The translations under genes and the position numbers were made by a program. A stretch of 64,000 nucleotides of DNA from Diphasiastrum complanatum. Its lineage: Eukaryota > Streptophyta > Lycopodiopsida > Lycopodiales > Lycopodiaceae. This document shows, one piece after another, positions 42,131 through 53,561 of this stretch. The first letter of the stretch is position 1, and every line of letters begins with the position of its first letter. The stretch covers positions 65,136,370-65,200,369 of the forward strand of contig CM055096.1 of assembly GCA_029204225.1 (NCBI GenBank). The letters run 5' to 3'. The notes beneath the pieces are model-generated. The model was not told the DNA's origin, did no database searches, and was given only the letters and a program-made list of their open reading frames with translations.

Positions 42131-42740
42131 CATGGCGCAGTGTTTGAAACTATAATTTGCTAGATCGATCTTTAATGACGGAAAATCGTTTGTGAAAAGA
42201 AAAAATAAATCAATATTTGTGAGCGTACACACATGTGAATAATGATGATCACGTGGCCATCATCTTTAATGGAGGGATACAAAAAGTAGGTCAAGATATT
42301 CTCGAAAGATTTTTGAAAATATGCTAGAAAGATTCTAGAAAGTTTCGCGAAACTTTCTCGAAGGATCTTGAAAAATGTTACAGAAACTCACGAAAATTTC
42401 TCGAAGAATTTAACAACATACTAGAAAATTTCTCAAAAAACTGGAGATAATGCTAGAAAAATTCTCAAAAACGATTTATGAAAATTTGATTAACAATTTT
42501 AGTGTCGCGAAAAAAATCTCGAAAAGTTCTCGAAAATACTTTTAAAATGATATTGAAAGATTGAGAGAAGTCAAGAAAAATTCTCGAAAATTCTCGAAAA
42601 TTGCTCAAAAATTTCTAGAAATTTTCTAGAAAGAAAAAAATAAAAGGAATGTTACGAAAAAATTTAGACAAGATAAAAGAAAATTCACGATTGTTTTCAA
42701 AAAAATACTAGAAAATAGTAAGAATAAAACAAAATTCTGG
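42131..42740 (-). promoter_or_regulatory. AT-rich spacer with ten TTCnnGAA palindromes (heat-shock-element-like)
   Basis: Between the two coding regions of K, palindromes TTCTCGAA, TTCTAGAA or TTCGCGAA occur at 42299, 42333, 42344, 42355, 42398, 42527, 42581, 42591, 42613 and 42624. The runs 42333/42344/42355 and 42613/42624 are spaced by exactly 11 bp. TTCnnGAA is the core of heat-shock factor binding sites; canonical arrays have 2 rather than 3 bases between pairs. The position is 5' of the second coding region, so a promoter role is conceivable. No binding is shown by the sequence alone. Confidence 0.5.
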
Positions 42741-45700
42741 TCAAAAGTAGTATTTCTTCAGTCTGGACCCGTTAATACGTGTCGGTAATGGTTCACCTTC
42801 AAGTGATTGAAGTTGCACAGAACCATTGTCAAACACCTCTATGACTTTATATGGTCCAAGCCATCGCATATGGAGTTTTCCAAGGAACTTTTGATGGCGA
42901 CTGTCATATATCAGCGCATAATCATCAGCTTTAAGATCACATTTTTTTATATGATTGTCATATTTCTTCTTTCTTTGTTTTTGGATTTTCTCCATTAATT
43001 TTTGTGAAGTCTCTCGAGCTTCAGCTAGTTCTTCAATATTAGTCAACCTTTCGTTTATTAATTCTGCATCTATTCGTTAAGCTTAAATACAAAAGGTTTT
43101 CACCTCGAATTCAATTGGCAAGATAGGATGCATACCATATGTAAGGAAATATGGTGTCTGTTTTGTCGTGATTTTCTCTGTGTTGCGATAAGCCCAGAGA
43201 ACTGATGATAGTTTCTGATTCCAATCCATTGCATGTGCAATAGTAATTTTAGTCAGGATCTTACATAAGATTCCATTAGCTCTTTCTGTCAACCCGTTTG
43301 CTTTTGGATTATGTGGTGTAGTTTTTCTTTGTTTGATCAAGAAATAGGTTGTCAGCAACCGTATCGTATCATTTAGAAAATGTGTTCCTTGGTCACTTCC
43401 TAGTTCGAGTGGACAACCATATCTTGTGATTATACTTTTGAATAAGAACGTCGCGACAGTTTTTGCATCGTTTTGTTTCGTTGCCTCTGTTTCAACGTTC
43501 TTGGTAGTGTAATCCGTGGCAACTAGAACATAACGACATTTCGTATGTCGGATAACAGGTTTGATTGGACCGACAAAGTCAATCCCCCACTTCTTGAATG
43601 GTGCAAGAGGCAGGATTGGTGTCAACGACCAATTCATTGCTTTTGTAGGCTTACCAGATCTCTAGCATGGATCACATGAACGAATAAAATTTGATACATC
43701 CTTGAACATTGTTGGCCACCAATACTTGCCAGTCAATATCTTATTAATTGTATTCTTCAAAGCAAAATGTCCACTTGCATATTCTGAGTGTAAGGCTTTA
43801 ACGACCTTTTTAATGTCTTCAGTTTTGAGACATCTTCGTAGTTGATGGTCAGCACCAAGCTTGTACAAAACATTGTTGATAATTGTATAAGATGCTACCT
43901 TATATTGAAAAACTGTCTTTTGCTCCAAATTGTAACCATTGGGATATATCTGATCCTTAAGATAAGTAGTAATATCAGAATATAACAAATTTGTAGATGA
44001 AATCTCAAATAAATGTTTGTCTGGAAAATCATCATTGATAGGTTCTTCAATTTTTCCAGTGTTGAGTCGCGATAAATAATCAACATTTGTATGATATTTT
44101 CCTTGACGAAGCTCTACTTGATAGGTAAATTCTTGCAGAAGTAGAACCCATCGAGATATTCGTCCTGATAGATCTGGTTTATTTACAAGATACTTAAGAG
44201 CATAATGATCCACATGAAAAATAAATGCATATCCCAGCAAATAATGTCGAAATTTTTTACCAGTGAAAATCATGCCAAGTGCTTCCCTTTCTATAGCCAA
44301 ATAATTCTTCTCTAATGCACTAAGCTGTCGACTCACATAGTAGATGGGATGATCCTTCTTCTGGTTGTCCTTCTGGCTTAGACAGACACCAATAGCAAAT
44401 GCAGAAACATGCACATAACTATGAAATAAAATAGCCCAGTTGGGTGGTCTCAGAATAGGAGCATTAATCAACCTTTGCTTAAGATCTTCGAATGCTTTCT
44501 ACTATTCATTCATCCACAAGTATTCTACTTGTTTCTTCAGTAGATGTGTAAGAGAGGCAGCAATAGAAGCATGATTTTGAATAAATCTCCTGTAATAGCC
44601 AACATGTCCTAAGAAAGCTCTTAGTTCACGTAAATTTGTTGTTATTTGGAGATTCTTTATAAGCTCGACTTTATTTGTGTCGACTTCTATTCTTCTGTTA
44701 GATATTCTGTGTCCGAGCAATATTCCTTCTTTCATACCAAAAAAACATTTCTCTTGATGAAGAGATAAACAAGTATCTCGACACCGTTGCAATGTTAATT
44801 TTAGCTTCTGCAGGTGTGTCTTTATATCACTATATACATAAAAATCATCAATAAATATTTCGAGAAAAGTTCTCGGGAAGGCAGTGAAAATTAACATCAT
44901 AATTCGCTGAAAAATCGTTGGAGCGTTACAAAGACCAAAAGGCATTTTGTTGTAGGCATAAGTGCCCCAATCCGTAGTGAATGTGGTCTTTGAACGATCC
45001 TCCTTTCGCACTCTAACCTGATTATATCTAGAAAATCCATCACATAAACTATAACGCTCTTGACCAGCAACCTGATCTAGGATAGAATCAGTGAAAGGCA
45101 GAGGATGATGGTCCTTCCTTGTGGCAGCATTGAGTTTGCGAAAATACTGGCATATTCGTATTTTGCCAGTCTTCTTCTTTGGGATGACAACAATGGGTGA
45201 AACCCACCCATTCACTACTTAAGATGGAATAGATTATACATGCCTTAAGGTGCTTGTTAAGTTCGTCCTTAACCATGAGAGAGTACTTAGGATTGAGACG
45301 ATATTGTCTATGTCGAATAGGTACAACATCTTCCTTAAGATGAGTCCGGTGCTCTCTGAATTCTGCAGGTATACCCTTCAAATTGTCGAGCGACCAGACA
45401 AAAATGTCTTGATACTCCTTCAATAGTTCAGTGAATTCCACTAACTCTGATTCTCCAAGTGACTTCGAAACATACAGAAATCTGCCAGGTGCAAATTCAA
45501 TCAGTTTAGTAGAATCTGGTAAAATGATACCTTCTGTCATATTGGCCTTGGTATGGCCATGAATTTCACGCATGGTTGACTCCACAGACGTTTTCTTGTC
45601 GTCAACCTGGTTCTTGTTACCAAATGCATGTTCAGATTCGTCACTCGAATCGTTAGACTCTTTCGAGTTTGTGTCTGCAATGTTAATTTATTCATATGAA

Positions 45701-45830
45701 TCATCCGCTTCAGCATCATAGGCATCGAAGAATTCTTCGTCATCAACATTCTCATAACATTCAAAGTACTGCACTTCAATATCAGATCCATTGGGAAAAA
45801 TATTCAAGGCATACGCAGATTCTTCTGATG
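42741..45830 (-). pseudogene. Pol of gypsy K: RT, RNase H, integrase
   Basis: From right to left: a pre-RT linker (45088-45585; YQDIFVWSLDNLKGIP, as is usual before gypsy RT); RT (44502-45215; MPFGLCNAPTIFQRIMM, and FIDDF in place of YVDD); RNase H (43662-44471; REALGMIFTGKKFRHYLLG and HVDHYALKYL, but HSYVH where a catalytic aspartate is expected); integrase with HHCC (ALHSEYASGHFALKN, SCDPC), core (43083-43637; WGIDFVGPIKP, ELGSDQGTHF, PKANGLTERANG, DD35E kept) and C-terminal part (42741-43046; DYALIYDSRHQKFLGKLHMR, MRWLGPYKV). No chromodomain is seen. A frameshift near 45200 and stops between domains disable it. Confidence 0.85.
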
Positions 45831-45839
45831 TAAAGCTGG

Positions 45840-45924
45840 TTTATCCGGCTCATATCTTGATTTTCGAGTTTATCATGCCATATTTATGCTGATATTCAAT
45901 ATTTAACAATTTTGTGGCATCACA
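45840..45924 (-). repeat. Truncated 5' LTR piece of gypsy K
   Basis: Minus-strand TGTGATGCCACAAAATTG to ATATGAGCC, matching 39537-39631 with few changes. Sequence to its left is already the pol-side coding region, so most of the 5' LTR and gag are deleted. Confidence 0.6.
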
Positions 45925-45969
45925 AATACATTACTCACAAGATTTCAAACGAAATCACGTAGTCAGATC

Positions 45970-46680
45970 ATGGTGCTCGAAGATCGGCTGAAAAACCTGC
46001 AGTGGGATGGCAAAGACCTCACTTCCTTTATTAGGAAGATGAAGGATCTATTCCTTTCACTACACAATTCTGGAGCAGAAAATACAGTGTCGGCAAAGAA
46101 GCAGCTTACATATCTGTCGAGAGCCTTACCAAGATCCTTACAGACAACCAGATCATTGCTAGCAAAAGATCCTACAATGACACTCAAAAAGGCTATTGTC
46201 GAGATTCGAGAAGCTGTCGAAGCTCGAGATCACCTTGATCACAAGGATGCTTCTGACCAAGCTCTCTACAACAACAAGGAGAAATTAAAGAAGCAATTCA
46301 AGCCTAAAAGGGAGTTAGATCAAAGGCAGAATCGAGATCAACAAGCAGAAGGAGCCAGACATAATATCGATTCATGTTGGCTTAATCCGAAAATTGAGTA
46401 TATCCATTGTCATAAGAAAGGCCATGCAACCATAGACTACCGCCAGAACCCAAGAAACAAATCAACTCAAAGCAGACAGGAGAACAATAATAGTTCATCC
46501 TATGTCAAGGAGCTAGAGAGCTCAAAAATGGGCGAAGAAAGATCAAATCACAGGAATTCGACTGCCTACATCTGTGCAGACATGTGTGCAGTATCAACGC
46601 CTGACACACAAGAGGTAATTCTTGATTCAGGATCTAACTCGCACTTCGTTACATCAAGATGGATAATGTCAGATTTTTGA
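45970..46680 (+). pseudogene. Copia L gag and protease start
   Basis: The frame has a capsid segment (FIRKMKDLFLSLHNSGAENT, then LPRSLQTTRSLLAKDP), a basic region, a degenerate zinc knuckle YIHCHKKGHATIDY with the last cysteine changed to tyrosine, and a protease start VILDSGSNSHFVTSR. It ends at a stop in the protease. The true gag start is missing. Confidence 0.75.
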
Positions 46681-47062
46681 AGTGTAGATCCATCAAGATT
46701 TATGGTTCTTGGAGATGGATCAAATCATCAAGTGAATGGTATTGGTTCACTATGGCTCAACACAAAAGACAGTGACAGATGACTCGCAGATGTTCTGTTC
46801 GTGCCTATACTACAACAATACTTGCTATCAGTGGCAAGACATAGGGATGCATGTGATGTTCTCAAATGAAACATGCAACGTTGTTGATGCAAGTACCAAT
46901 ACGCTCATCACTCAAGGAAGAAAAAAAGACAACCTATATCACTTGAAGGTACGCCTACCTACAGATCAAGTACATCAGACTCATGATGATTCACTAGATA
47001 CTCTATGGCATAGGAGACTTGTCAAATTTCAGAGTAAAGGACTGAATTTGATCTACAAATGA
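46681..47062 (+). pseudogene. Copia L protease end and pre-integrase segment
   Basis: Frames show MHVMFSNETCNVVDASTNTL, then GRKKDNLYHL and TLWHRRLVKF, the GAG-pre-integrase region with its LWHRRL word. The zinc-binding and catalytic integrase parts do not follow. Confidence 0.65.
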
Positions 47063-47250
47063 TCACAAAGAGTGATTGTTAGCTTGGGATCTTGATCTAT
47101 ATCAAGACTAGCTTCCAAATCTAGCTTCTACTTGACAATCTTTGTGTTTCCAAGCAAGAACAATAAAAAAATGATGACCCACGGCTTCACACGTGTGAAG
47201 TACAGCTACTGTATGGCCTGATAACAGAGAAATAGCTTACTAAACATTTA
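47063..47250 (-). repeat. LTR fragment of a copia family related to E
   Basis: On the minus strand this reads TACAGTAGCTGTACTTCACACGTGTGAAGCC-like sequence followed by ATTGTTCTTGCTTGG, echoing the end third of the E LTR. It includes CACACGTGTG at 47188-47197. It sits between the pre-integrase and RT parts of L, so it is likely a truncated insertion. Confidence 0.45.
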
Positions 47251-48031
47251 CTTATTTGCATGGCGAACTAGACAAGGAAGTCTACATGGATCAACCTCCA
47301 AGCGCTACGTTTCAAATTCACTTCCTACTTATGCATGCAGAATGCATAGGAGTATCTACGGTCTGAAGCATTCAGCGTGACAATAGTATAAAAAGAAAGA
47401 TCAAGCCCTCAAGTCTTCAAGATTCAAGCCACTAGTTGTTGATTCTATTATGCTGAGGTGAAGTATGATATCTCAAAACATTCTGAGATTGCAAACCTGG
47501 GAGAAGCCAAATGTTATCTTGGCTTACAGATTGACAAGGACTATAAGGGAGGTAAGTTGTACCTTCACTAGTTTAGATATACCCAAAAAAAACTAGAAGA
47601 TTTCAGGACGTTCACTTGCAAAGGAGGAAATACTCTAATGCTTGCAAGAACAATCATGACAAATGAAGACTGTTCGAAGACTAAAGAAAAACAAGAGTTG
47701 ATGTAGTTTACACCATACAAGAAGCTGATCGAATCGCTGATGTACCTTGAAGATAACACACGTCCCGACATCACTTATGTCGTGTTCAGGATGAGCCAAT
47801 TCTATACAAATCTAGGATCAACTCATTGGAAGATTGCTAAATGAATTTTGCAATACCTCCAAGTTAACAAAGGATTTTGGTTTGTGTTATTCTTGTGATG
47901 TAGGGTTCTAGACGCTTTCCTACAGTAATGCTAGCTGGGCATCTCTCAAGGACGACTGCAAAAGTGTCTCAGGAGGATGCACCATCGCGTCAGGAGCAAC
48001 AATTCTCTGGGTCAGCAAGAAGTAGACCAGT
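47251..48031 (+). pseudogene. Copia L RT and RNase H start, heavily broken
   Basis: Short frames read LHGELDKEVYMDQPP, RSIYGLKHS, then near 47700-47990 a YKKLIESLMYL-like segment, RPDITYVVFRMSQFYTNLGS and GCTIASGATILWVSKK. These are the RT thumb and RNase H entry of copia elements. Several stops are present and the YVDD motif is not found. Confidence 0.65.
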
Positions 48032-48502
48032 GTGGCTCAATCATCTTATGAAGCAGAGTATGTAATAGCAGCAAAGATGGCTAATGAAATTATTTGGCTT
48101 AAACAGTTCCTCAATAAACTAGGCGAAACAGCAAATGAGCCTCTGATTTTGCAAATGGACAATACATTTGCGATACCTCTGACAAAGGATCATGTGTTTC
48201 ACTCAAGGACGAAACACATCACAATCAAGTATCACTTGATAAGGGATCTGATCGGGAAGAAGATGTTGCAGACTATCTTCATTGGAACAAAGGAGATGGT
48301 GGCTAACATTTTCACAAAGGCCTTAGACAAAGGTCTGTTCGAGAAACAGAGGAGCAGTCTTGGAGTTATCAAGCTACCACGCTTTGAGAGGGAGCTGAAG
48401 AAACATAACGTTTCTATTACCAAAGCTTTGTTAGCTTTTAGCCCTCAGTCTGACAAAAAGACACGAAGTGAAAAAGTTCGCGAACATCATGAGAAGACAT
48501 GA
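48032..48502 (+). pseudogene. Copia L RNase H
   Basis: The 156-codon frame reads QSSYEAEYVIAAKMANEIIW, then LQMDNTFAIPLTKDHVFHSR and TKHITIKYHLIRDLI, the usual copia RNase H end. The tail after KALDKGLFEKQRSSLGV is hydrophilic and repeats charged words down to the LTR. It is open over its length but belongs to a broken polyprotein. Confidence 0.8.
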
Positions 48503-48736
48503 AGCAAAAATATTTGCGAACACCCTGACGAAGGGACATGAACGTGAAAAGTTCGTGAAAAAAAATTATTCGTGATACAGTAGGAGAAAGTCAGACAACG
48601 AGAAAGTCAAACGGCTCAAAGTGACACGAAATCTTCGCAACACTTTTTGACCTTCATGCTCCAAAGGATCAAGAAGATCGTGAAACTACCATGAAGTACA
48701 AAACCCTGATATGATATGATGATGTCAGTGAAAGAG

Positions 48737-49150
48737 TGTTAGGACGTGCCTAACCCATTTCTCTTTTAATCCATGATTAGTTATAGATTGTTTAGTCTAT
48801 CTAATCTGGTGTGCTACTCCGAATGTATAAGATACATACAATAGCAAATAGACAATACACAGAACACAGAATAGGAGTCCGCGTTCGAGCGAGACAAGTT
48901 TTGTGAGTAGGATCCACAGAGATCTAAGAAGTCCGCTAGTAAGCGAGACATTACTCGTGGGAGAACATCGCTTCTCTTACGCCAACGCGTTGTGTGGGTC
49001 TATCATACAGCGCTCGAAAAGCAAGAGGATCAATAGATGATACTATAGCTATTACGCACAAATCACTCTTAATTTTGTCTGATCTTGAATGAATTATTGT
49101 CTGCTATCGCTTGTGTATCTTACTCACTTGTTTTATCTATTCTGCACACT
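48737..49150 (+). repeat. 3' LTR of copia L, end uncertain
   Basis: Starts TGTTAGGACGTGCCTAACCC, in which GTTAGG and CCTAAC pair as a terminal hairpin. It contains GTCCGCTAGTAAGCGAGACATT-like sequence. The 3' end is not fixed as no second copy exists; my end is approximate. Confidence 0.45.
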
Positions 49151-50407
49151 AGTTCAGTATTTTTGAATGCTATATTAATCTAAAATGTAGGTTAGTAGTG
49201 TCTGTCTACATTCTGGAGAATTGTAGGAATGATATAGCCGATAGTGACCAGCAATCATATCTAAGATCCATCCGAATTGTTCTTCATTTCGCTTTAGCAA
49301 TGTCAATATCAAAACTCGTTCAAGTTTCGTCTCGTTTCGTTTCATTTTGTCCAGTTTCGTTTCGTTTCGTTTCATTTCAGAGTCTAATTGATATCTATAG
49401 TTCACGTTTTTCAGGTCATTCTTTGTATCATTTTTGTAGATTAATACACAAAGTGAAACACTGTTATACTAACCTAAATAGATGTTGCATGAAAATCTTG
49501 CGAAGACGCCATATTTGCTTACAAATGAAACTTCCTTTGGAGACTGGTAATAAAAGTTTTTCGAGTCTAGTTTTTGCCACACTAGTAATAACATAAAAAG
49601 CTTTGCTAATCACACAATACTTATATTATGAAATGAATACTCTGCTTATGTTTAAGTAAAGAGTGAATGAACAAAACCCATACATGAACTCTGCGAAGGT
49701 GATTTTCAGAAAGCATACCTGTATAATAGCATACTTCGAATCCAATAATGGAATCGGGATGCAACCGTGTAGTAGGAATATCTGTGCAAAGCAAGAGACA
49801 TATAGCATTTGCTTACTATTGCATATCATTTACCATAAATCACATCTCATGTGGTAATCATAGAACCATACAAAATATGGTAGCTCACTAGCATTCAAAC
49901 ATGCATCCATTCAATCATTGGAAAGGCAGGCACATGTATAAACAATAGTGTGGTCATCACTGCCCTATCAGCGATGGAGTGGCCTCATAGCTACATAAAC
50001 AGAGGTTCCATGACTCATGTGTAATGATAGTAAGGCAATCACTGCCCCAACGAGTTTGCTCATTATCCCAAATGCATATCAATCAAGCCACATATGCGAT
50101 ATGTTGCATAGAAAAACAGCGTGCTGTCAGCGCCCTCTCAGCATGCGATTTCATTCCATATTTGCTACATAACGTACACCACTCAAGCCCAAAAAATTCT
50201 AATTTTTGGATATCAAAAAATCTCAGGATTTTTTTGAGTCAATACACTATCGAAAAATTCTGCAAAATGCGAGTCGAGTTTTTGCTATAATAATTTTTTG
50301 AGCCTTCCTTTCTTTGTGGTTTTTTTTGTTTTAAAGATAGGTATAAACATGGGATTTGCCAAATGCTCATTACCTGATGGAATTGGGCTTGAGCATGAAT
50401 TCCAACA
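49151..50407 (-). repeat. LTR-like region downstream of copia H
   Basis: On the minus strand an LTR start TGTTGGAATTCATGCTC at 50407 follows the polypurine tract of H. The sequence below is AT-rich without a gene. A repeated TTTCGTTTCGT word lies near 49328-49375. The far end of the LTR cannot be placed and may lie well before 49151. Confidence 0.4.
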
Positions 50408-51950
50408 CTCCCCCTTAATGTGGATCCTGGAAAATTTTGATCTTCAAATAAATCTGAGATGATGTTCCTTTGTTAGAGCCTTGGTGAAGTAATCTGTAGC
50501 TTTGTTCTACAGTAAGGAGTGGAATCTCGGATTCAGAGATAGTGCAATGGCACTTTGATTGTCACAATAGAGGGTCGTTGGATGTGATTGGATAATTTTG
50601 ATTTCTGCAAGTAGGTTCCTCAACCAAATTGCCTCCTTGGTAGCATTTGTGGCAGATATGTATTCGGATTATGTGGAGGATAATGTACTGAGGTCTATTT
50701 CCGGCTGTTACAAGAATTGGACCTTGATTGAACAAGAACACAAATCCAAAGGTCGATTTTCTTGTGTCGATATCTCCTGCCCAATCTGCATATGTGTAGC
50801 CCTCTAGAATGTTGGTAGATTGGCTACCTCCATAGCAAATATTGAGGTGTTTTGTAGCTTGCACATACTTCATGACTTTTATGAGAGCCTTCCAATGGAC
50901 TGGACTTGGATTTGAAAGAAATTGGCTGAGAGAGCTGATTGGGTATACAAGGTTGGGTCGAGTGTAGAGCATAACATACATCAATGAACCGATTATGGAG
51001 TGAAATGGATACTACTTCATTTACTCCTTCTCTGACTCGGATTTTGGACATTGCTCTTTTAACAGCTTCAAACCAAGGTCGAGTGGGAAGTGGCTCGGTT
51101 TGCACTCGGCCATTCCATATTTCTTCAACACATTGGTGAGGTACCTCTGCTGGCTGATGAAAATCTGCCTGCTGGATCGAATTCGAAAAATCTGAATTTC
51201 GAGACAATAGCGAGTAGGACCCATATCTGTCATCTTGTATTCCTATGCTAACATGTATTTGATATCCTTCAAAAAATTCAGATTATTACTGAACAGTAAA
51301 GTATCGACAACATACAGAGTAATGATAATGAAGGAATCTGAGACAGACTTAAAATAAACATTTGAGTCTGCCAAGTTTGGAATGAAACCATTCTCGATTA
51401 GAAATGTATTAATTTTCTGAAACCAGACTCTTGGAGACTGTTTCAAACCATACAAAGCTTTGTGAATTCTACACACTAGGTGCTCCTTATCCTTTAGCTC
51501 ATATGCTTGTGGCTGGGACATGTAGATCTCCTCTTCAATGGTGCCATTGAGGAATGCAGTTTGGATGTCCATTTGGTGAACTTCGAGGTTGGCTACAACT
51601 GCATAGGAAAGAAGTAAACGATTTGAAGCATGCTTTACCACCGGACTGAAGGTTTCTGAATAATCCAAATGTGGAATCTTGAAGAAGCTTTTGGCTACCA
51701 ATCTGGCTTTTTATCGATTTATTCTCCCTTTAGCATCATACTTCACTTTGAACAACCACTTGCATGGGATCAGATTTTGATCATTTGGTAGCTCAGTTAC
51801 AGTCCACGTATGGTTCTCAATCAGAAAATCAAATTCTACATCCATGGCTGCTTTCCATTGGTCAACATTAGGGGTTGACATTGCCTCATGATCTGTGTTT
51901 GGTTCGTGTACAAAATAACAGACCGGATCATCCATGAATCAGGATGGAGG
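50408..51950 (-). pseudogene. Copia H: RT and RNase H, with polypurine tract
   Basis: From right to left: the end of the integrase-RT linker (MDDPVCYFVHEP), RT (51711-51935 and 51243-51701; WKAAMDVEFDFLIENHTWTV, then [36 protein letters not shown] and LYVVDTLLF in place of YVDD), the RT end (51021-51233; ISQQRYLTNVLKKYGMAEC) and RNase H (50562-50984; YTRPNLVYPISSLSQF, ADWAGDIDTRKST, then LYCDNQSAIALS in a shifted frame). The minus-strand purine tract CATTAAGGGGGAG is at 50408-50420. Stops and shifts and the changed YVDD make it inactive. Gag, protease and integrase are missing; it meets the gag start of G near 51955. Confidence 0.85.
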
Positions 51951-51959
51951 CTGTTTGGA

Positions 51960-52223
51960 TCAACTCGGTCTTCTGGATTGTGCACCAATTTCTCTTAAGA
52001 TGTCATTTGAGACATTCATCTTAATATAATGCAGAGCCATCCTAGCTCTCTTTTTGTACTTTGGAATTTCTTGAGGAATTTGTGGTTCTTCTTCAATACC
52101 AAGTACAATATCCATCACATCTTGTAGTATTAAGACAGATTCCATCCTAACCTTCCAAATTGAGTAATTGGAGGTTGACAATCTTTCACTTCCTTCTAAT
52201 ATAAGGACACCCATTGAAGTCAT
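51960..52223 (-). pseudogene. Copia G gag, N-terminal part only
   Basis: MTSMGVLILEGSERLSTSNY, then IWKVRMESVL and KKRARMALHYIKMNVSNDIL: the N-terminal gag of the same lineage as E (and A). It breaks off after EIGAQSRRPS at the H junction. No zinc knuckle or pol is attached. Confidence 0.85.
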
Positions 52224-52967
52224 AAATAATGATAAAGATCAAAAAAGATGGATGAAAAAATTGCTTATCTTCTCACTATAGGAACCAATCAAGAGCAGAA
52301 AACCAAATACTATCTAAGACAAAGCAAAAAAATTGTGAGATAGATCTCACTAGCTTGACAATCTCTCTAAAACAAGATTTGAATCATCAAAAAATATGAA
52401 GTATGGCAAAAGTTATGGTTCTCTGAATTTCACACATGTGAAATATTCCAAAAATGTCAAATTGACTCAAATACAATCTATTTGTATGAAACGATTTGTC
52501 TAGAACCTATAAATTTTGTCTAAATCACATGTAGATGGGATTGGTCAACTTCTGGATGACTTTTGTGATCATTCAAGTAATAAATGACATGTACTCACGA
52601 TTTGCCATAGGTCTAGGCGCCCTACCTATGACTCTTCAAAAGCTTATAACTTCTGATTGGCTTATCCAACTGTCACGATTCAAATTGCATGAGATTCTAC
52701 CATTTCTAGCTTTCTAGTGGGCTAATTTGCATGAAATTTGGATCTAAGGTGAGAGAGAATCACCAAACTGAAAATGGGCAGATTTCACATGTGCCAGCAC
52801 TTGAAATTCCGTATAGTACCTAATCTGGACCATTCAAAGTGGTTTGAAGCTCTAAATCATTAGAAAACTGCAAACTAGCTAGAAAATAGAATCTAGACAA
52901 TTCCTAGCTTGAAATCTGATCAAATTTGCAAACTTTTTTATTAGATTTTCTTCTAAATCTTAGGTAG
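52224..52967 (-). other. Leader of copia G
   Basis: Untranslated sequence between gag start and PBS. It contains TTTCACACATGTGAAA at about 52428-52443, a variant of the palindrome found in other copia elements here. Confidence 0.6.
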
Positions 52968-52979
52968 GCTCTGATACCA
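52968..52979 (-). other. Primer-binding site of copia G
   Basis: Minus-strand TGGTATCAGAGC, directly after the LTR end GAATTCAACA. Confidence 0.9.
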
Positions 52980-53561
52980 TGTTGAATTCACATGTGTGGG
53001 ACGCCCTACACATGTACTTTTGATCTCTTAAGCCCAATAATACCATAAAGATCAGACTAGCATTGGTTGACAATAGGAAAGCTGGTCATACAAGAAATAT
53101 TATTGTGTTACAAGCAAGATATGTCAACAAAACATGAAACTAGGCATAATAAATGCCTCAACTCGGCTAGAGAGAGAAAATGAAAGTACAAACTTGAGTA
53201 GAGAGAGAGGTCACAAAAAGCTTAGTCTCCAAATTTGCATTACACACAAATTTCATCATTTTCTCAATGAGAGTACATCACATATATATAGATCCATGGA
53301 CTCTTCTCCTACTTTGAGTTGAATTGGAGTTATGAATCCACCTCTCAAGCTATCTAGACTTATTCAAGCCACCTCAATATGTCTAATTGTGCCACCTAGT
53401 CTTTTCATGCATTAAATGTGGCATGCAAAGTACAAATGGCAATTCCTATGGTAGCTCGAGTTTCTACTTCTACCTACCTTGGATATTTTATTCTAAGATG
53501 GGTCTTTACTAAGCCAAAAGAGCTCAATTCATCTTTGGCATTTTTAGGACCCTTACTTACA
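52980..53561 (-). repeat. 5' LTR of copia G
   Basis: Probable 582-bp LTR; on the minus strand it starts TGTAAGTAAGGGTCC and ends GAATTCAACA. It holds CACATGTGTG at 52989-52998. The start is inferred, because only one copy is present. Confidence 0.6.

Larger units (their letters stand above)
39258..45924 (-). mobile_element. Ty3/gypsy element K with an extra ORF region after pol
   Basis: A decayed minus-strand element. A terminal repeat of about 85-95 bp is present at both ends: 39537-39631 and 45840-45924, both reading TGTGATGCCAC...ATATGAGC on the minus strand. The right copy is only the LTR start, joined to pol-side coding sequence; the left copy follows a polypurine tract and is the 3' LTR. 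Order from right to left: pol (45830-42741), an intervening region with TTCnnGAA palindromes, a second coding region (about 42130-39690), 3' LTR. Gag and protease are missing. Confidence 0.65.
45940..49150 (+). mobile_element. Decayed copia element L
   Basis: Plus-strand remains in copia order: gag with protease start (45970-46680), pre-integrase (46736-47062), RT pieces (47250-48031), RNase H (48032-48502) and a 3' LTR from 48737. The integrase and much of RT are deleted, and an LTR-like fragment of another family fills the gap. The 5' LTR is absent. Confidence 0.75.
51960..53561 (-). mobile_element. 5' end of copia G: LTR, PBS, leader and gag start
   Basis: A minus-strand copia start with an LTR (52980-53561), PBS, leader of about 740 bp and 85 codons of gag. 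All the rest is lost at the junction with element H. The gag start closely resembles that of E. Confidence 0.75.

Noticed and set aside
49320-49380. Short TTTCGTTTCGT repeats as a telomere-like or CRISPR-like array
   Set aside because: The unit is irregular and short, spans under 60 bp and has no spacers; it is simple sequence in an LTR-like region.
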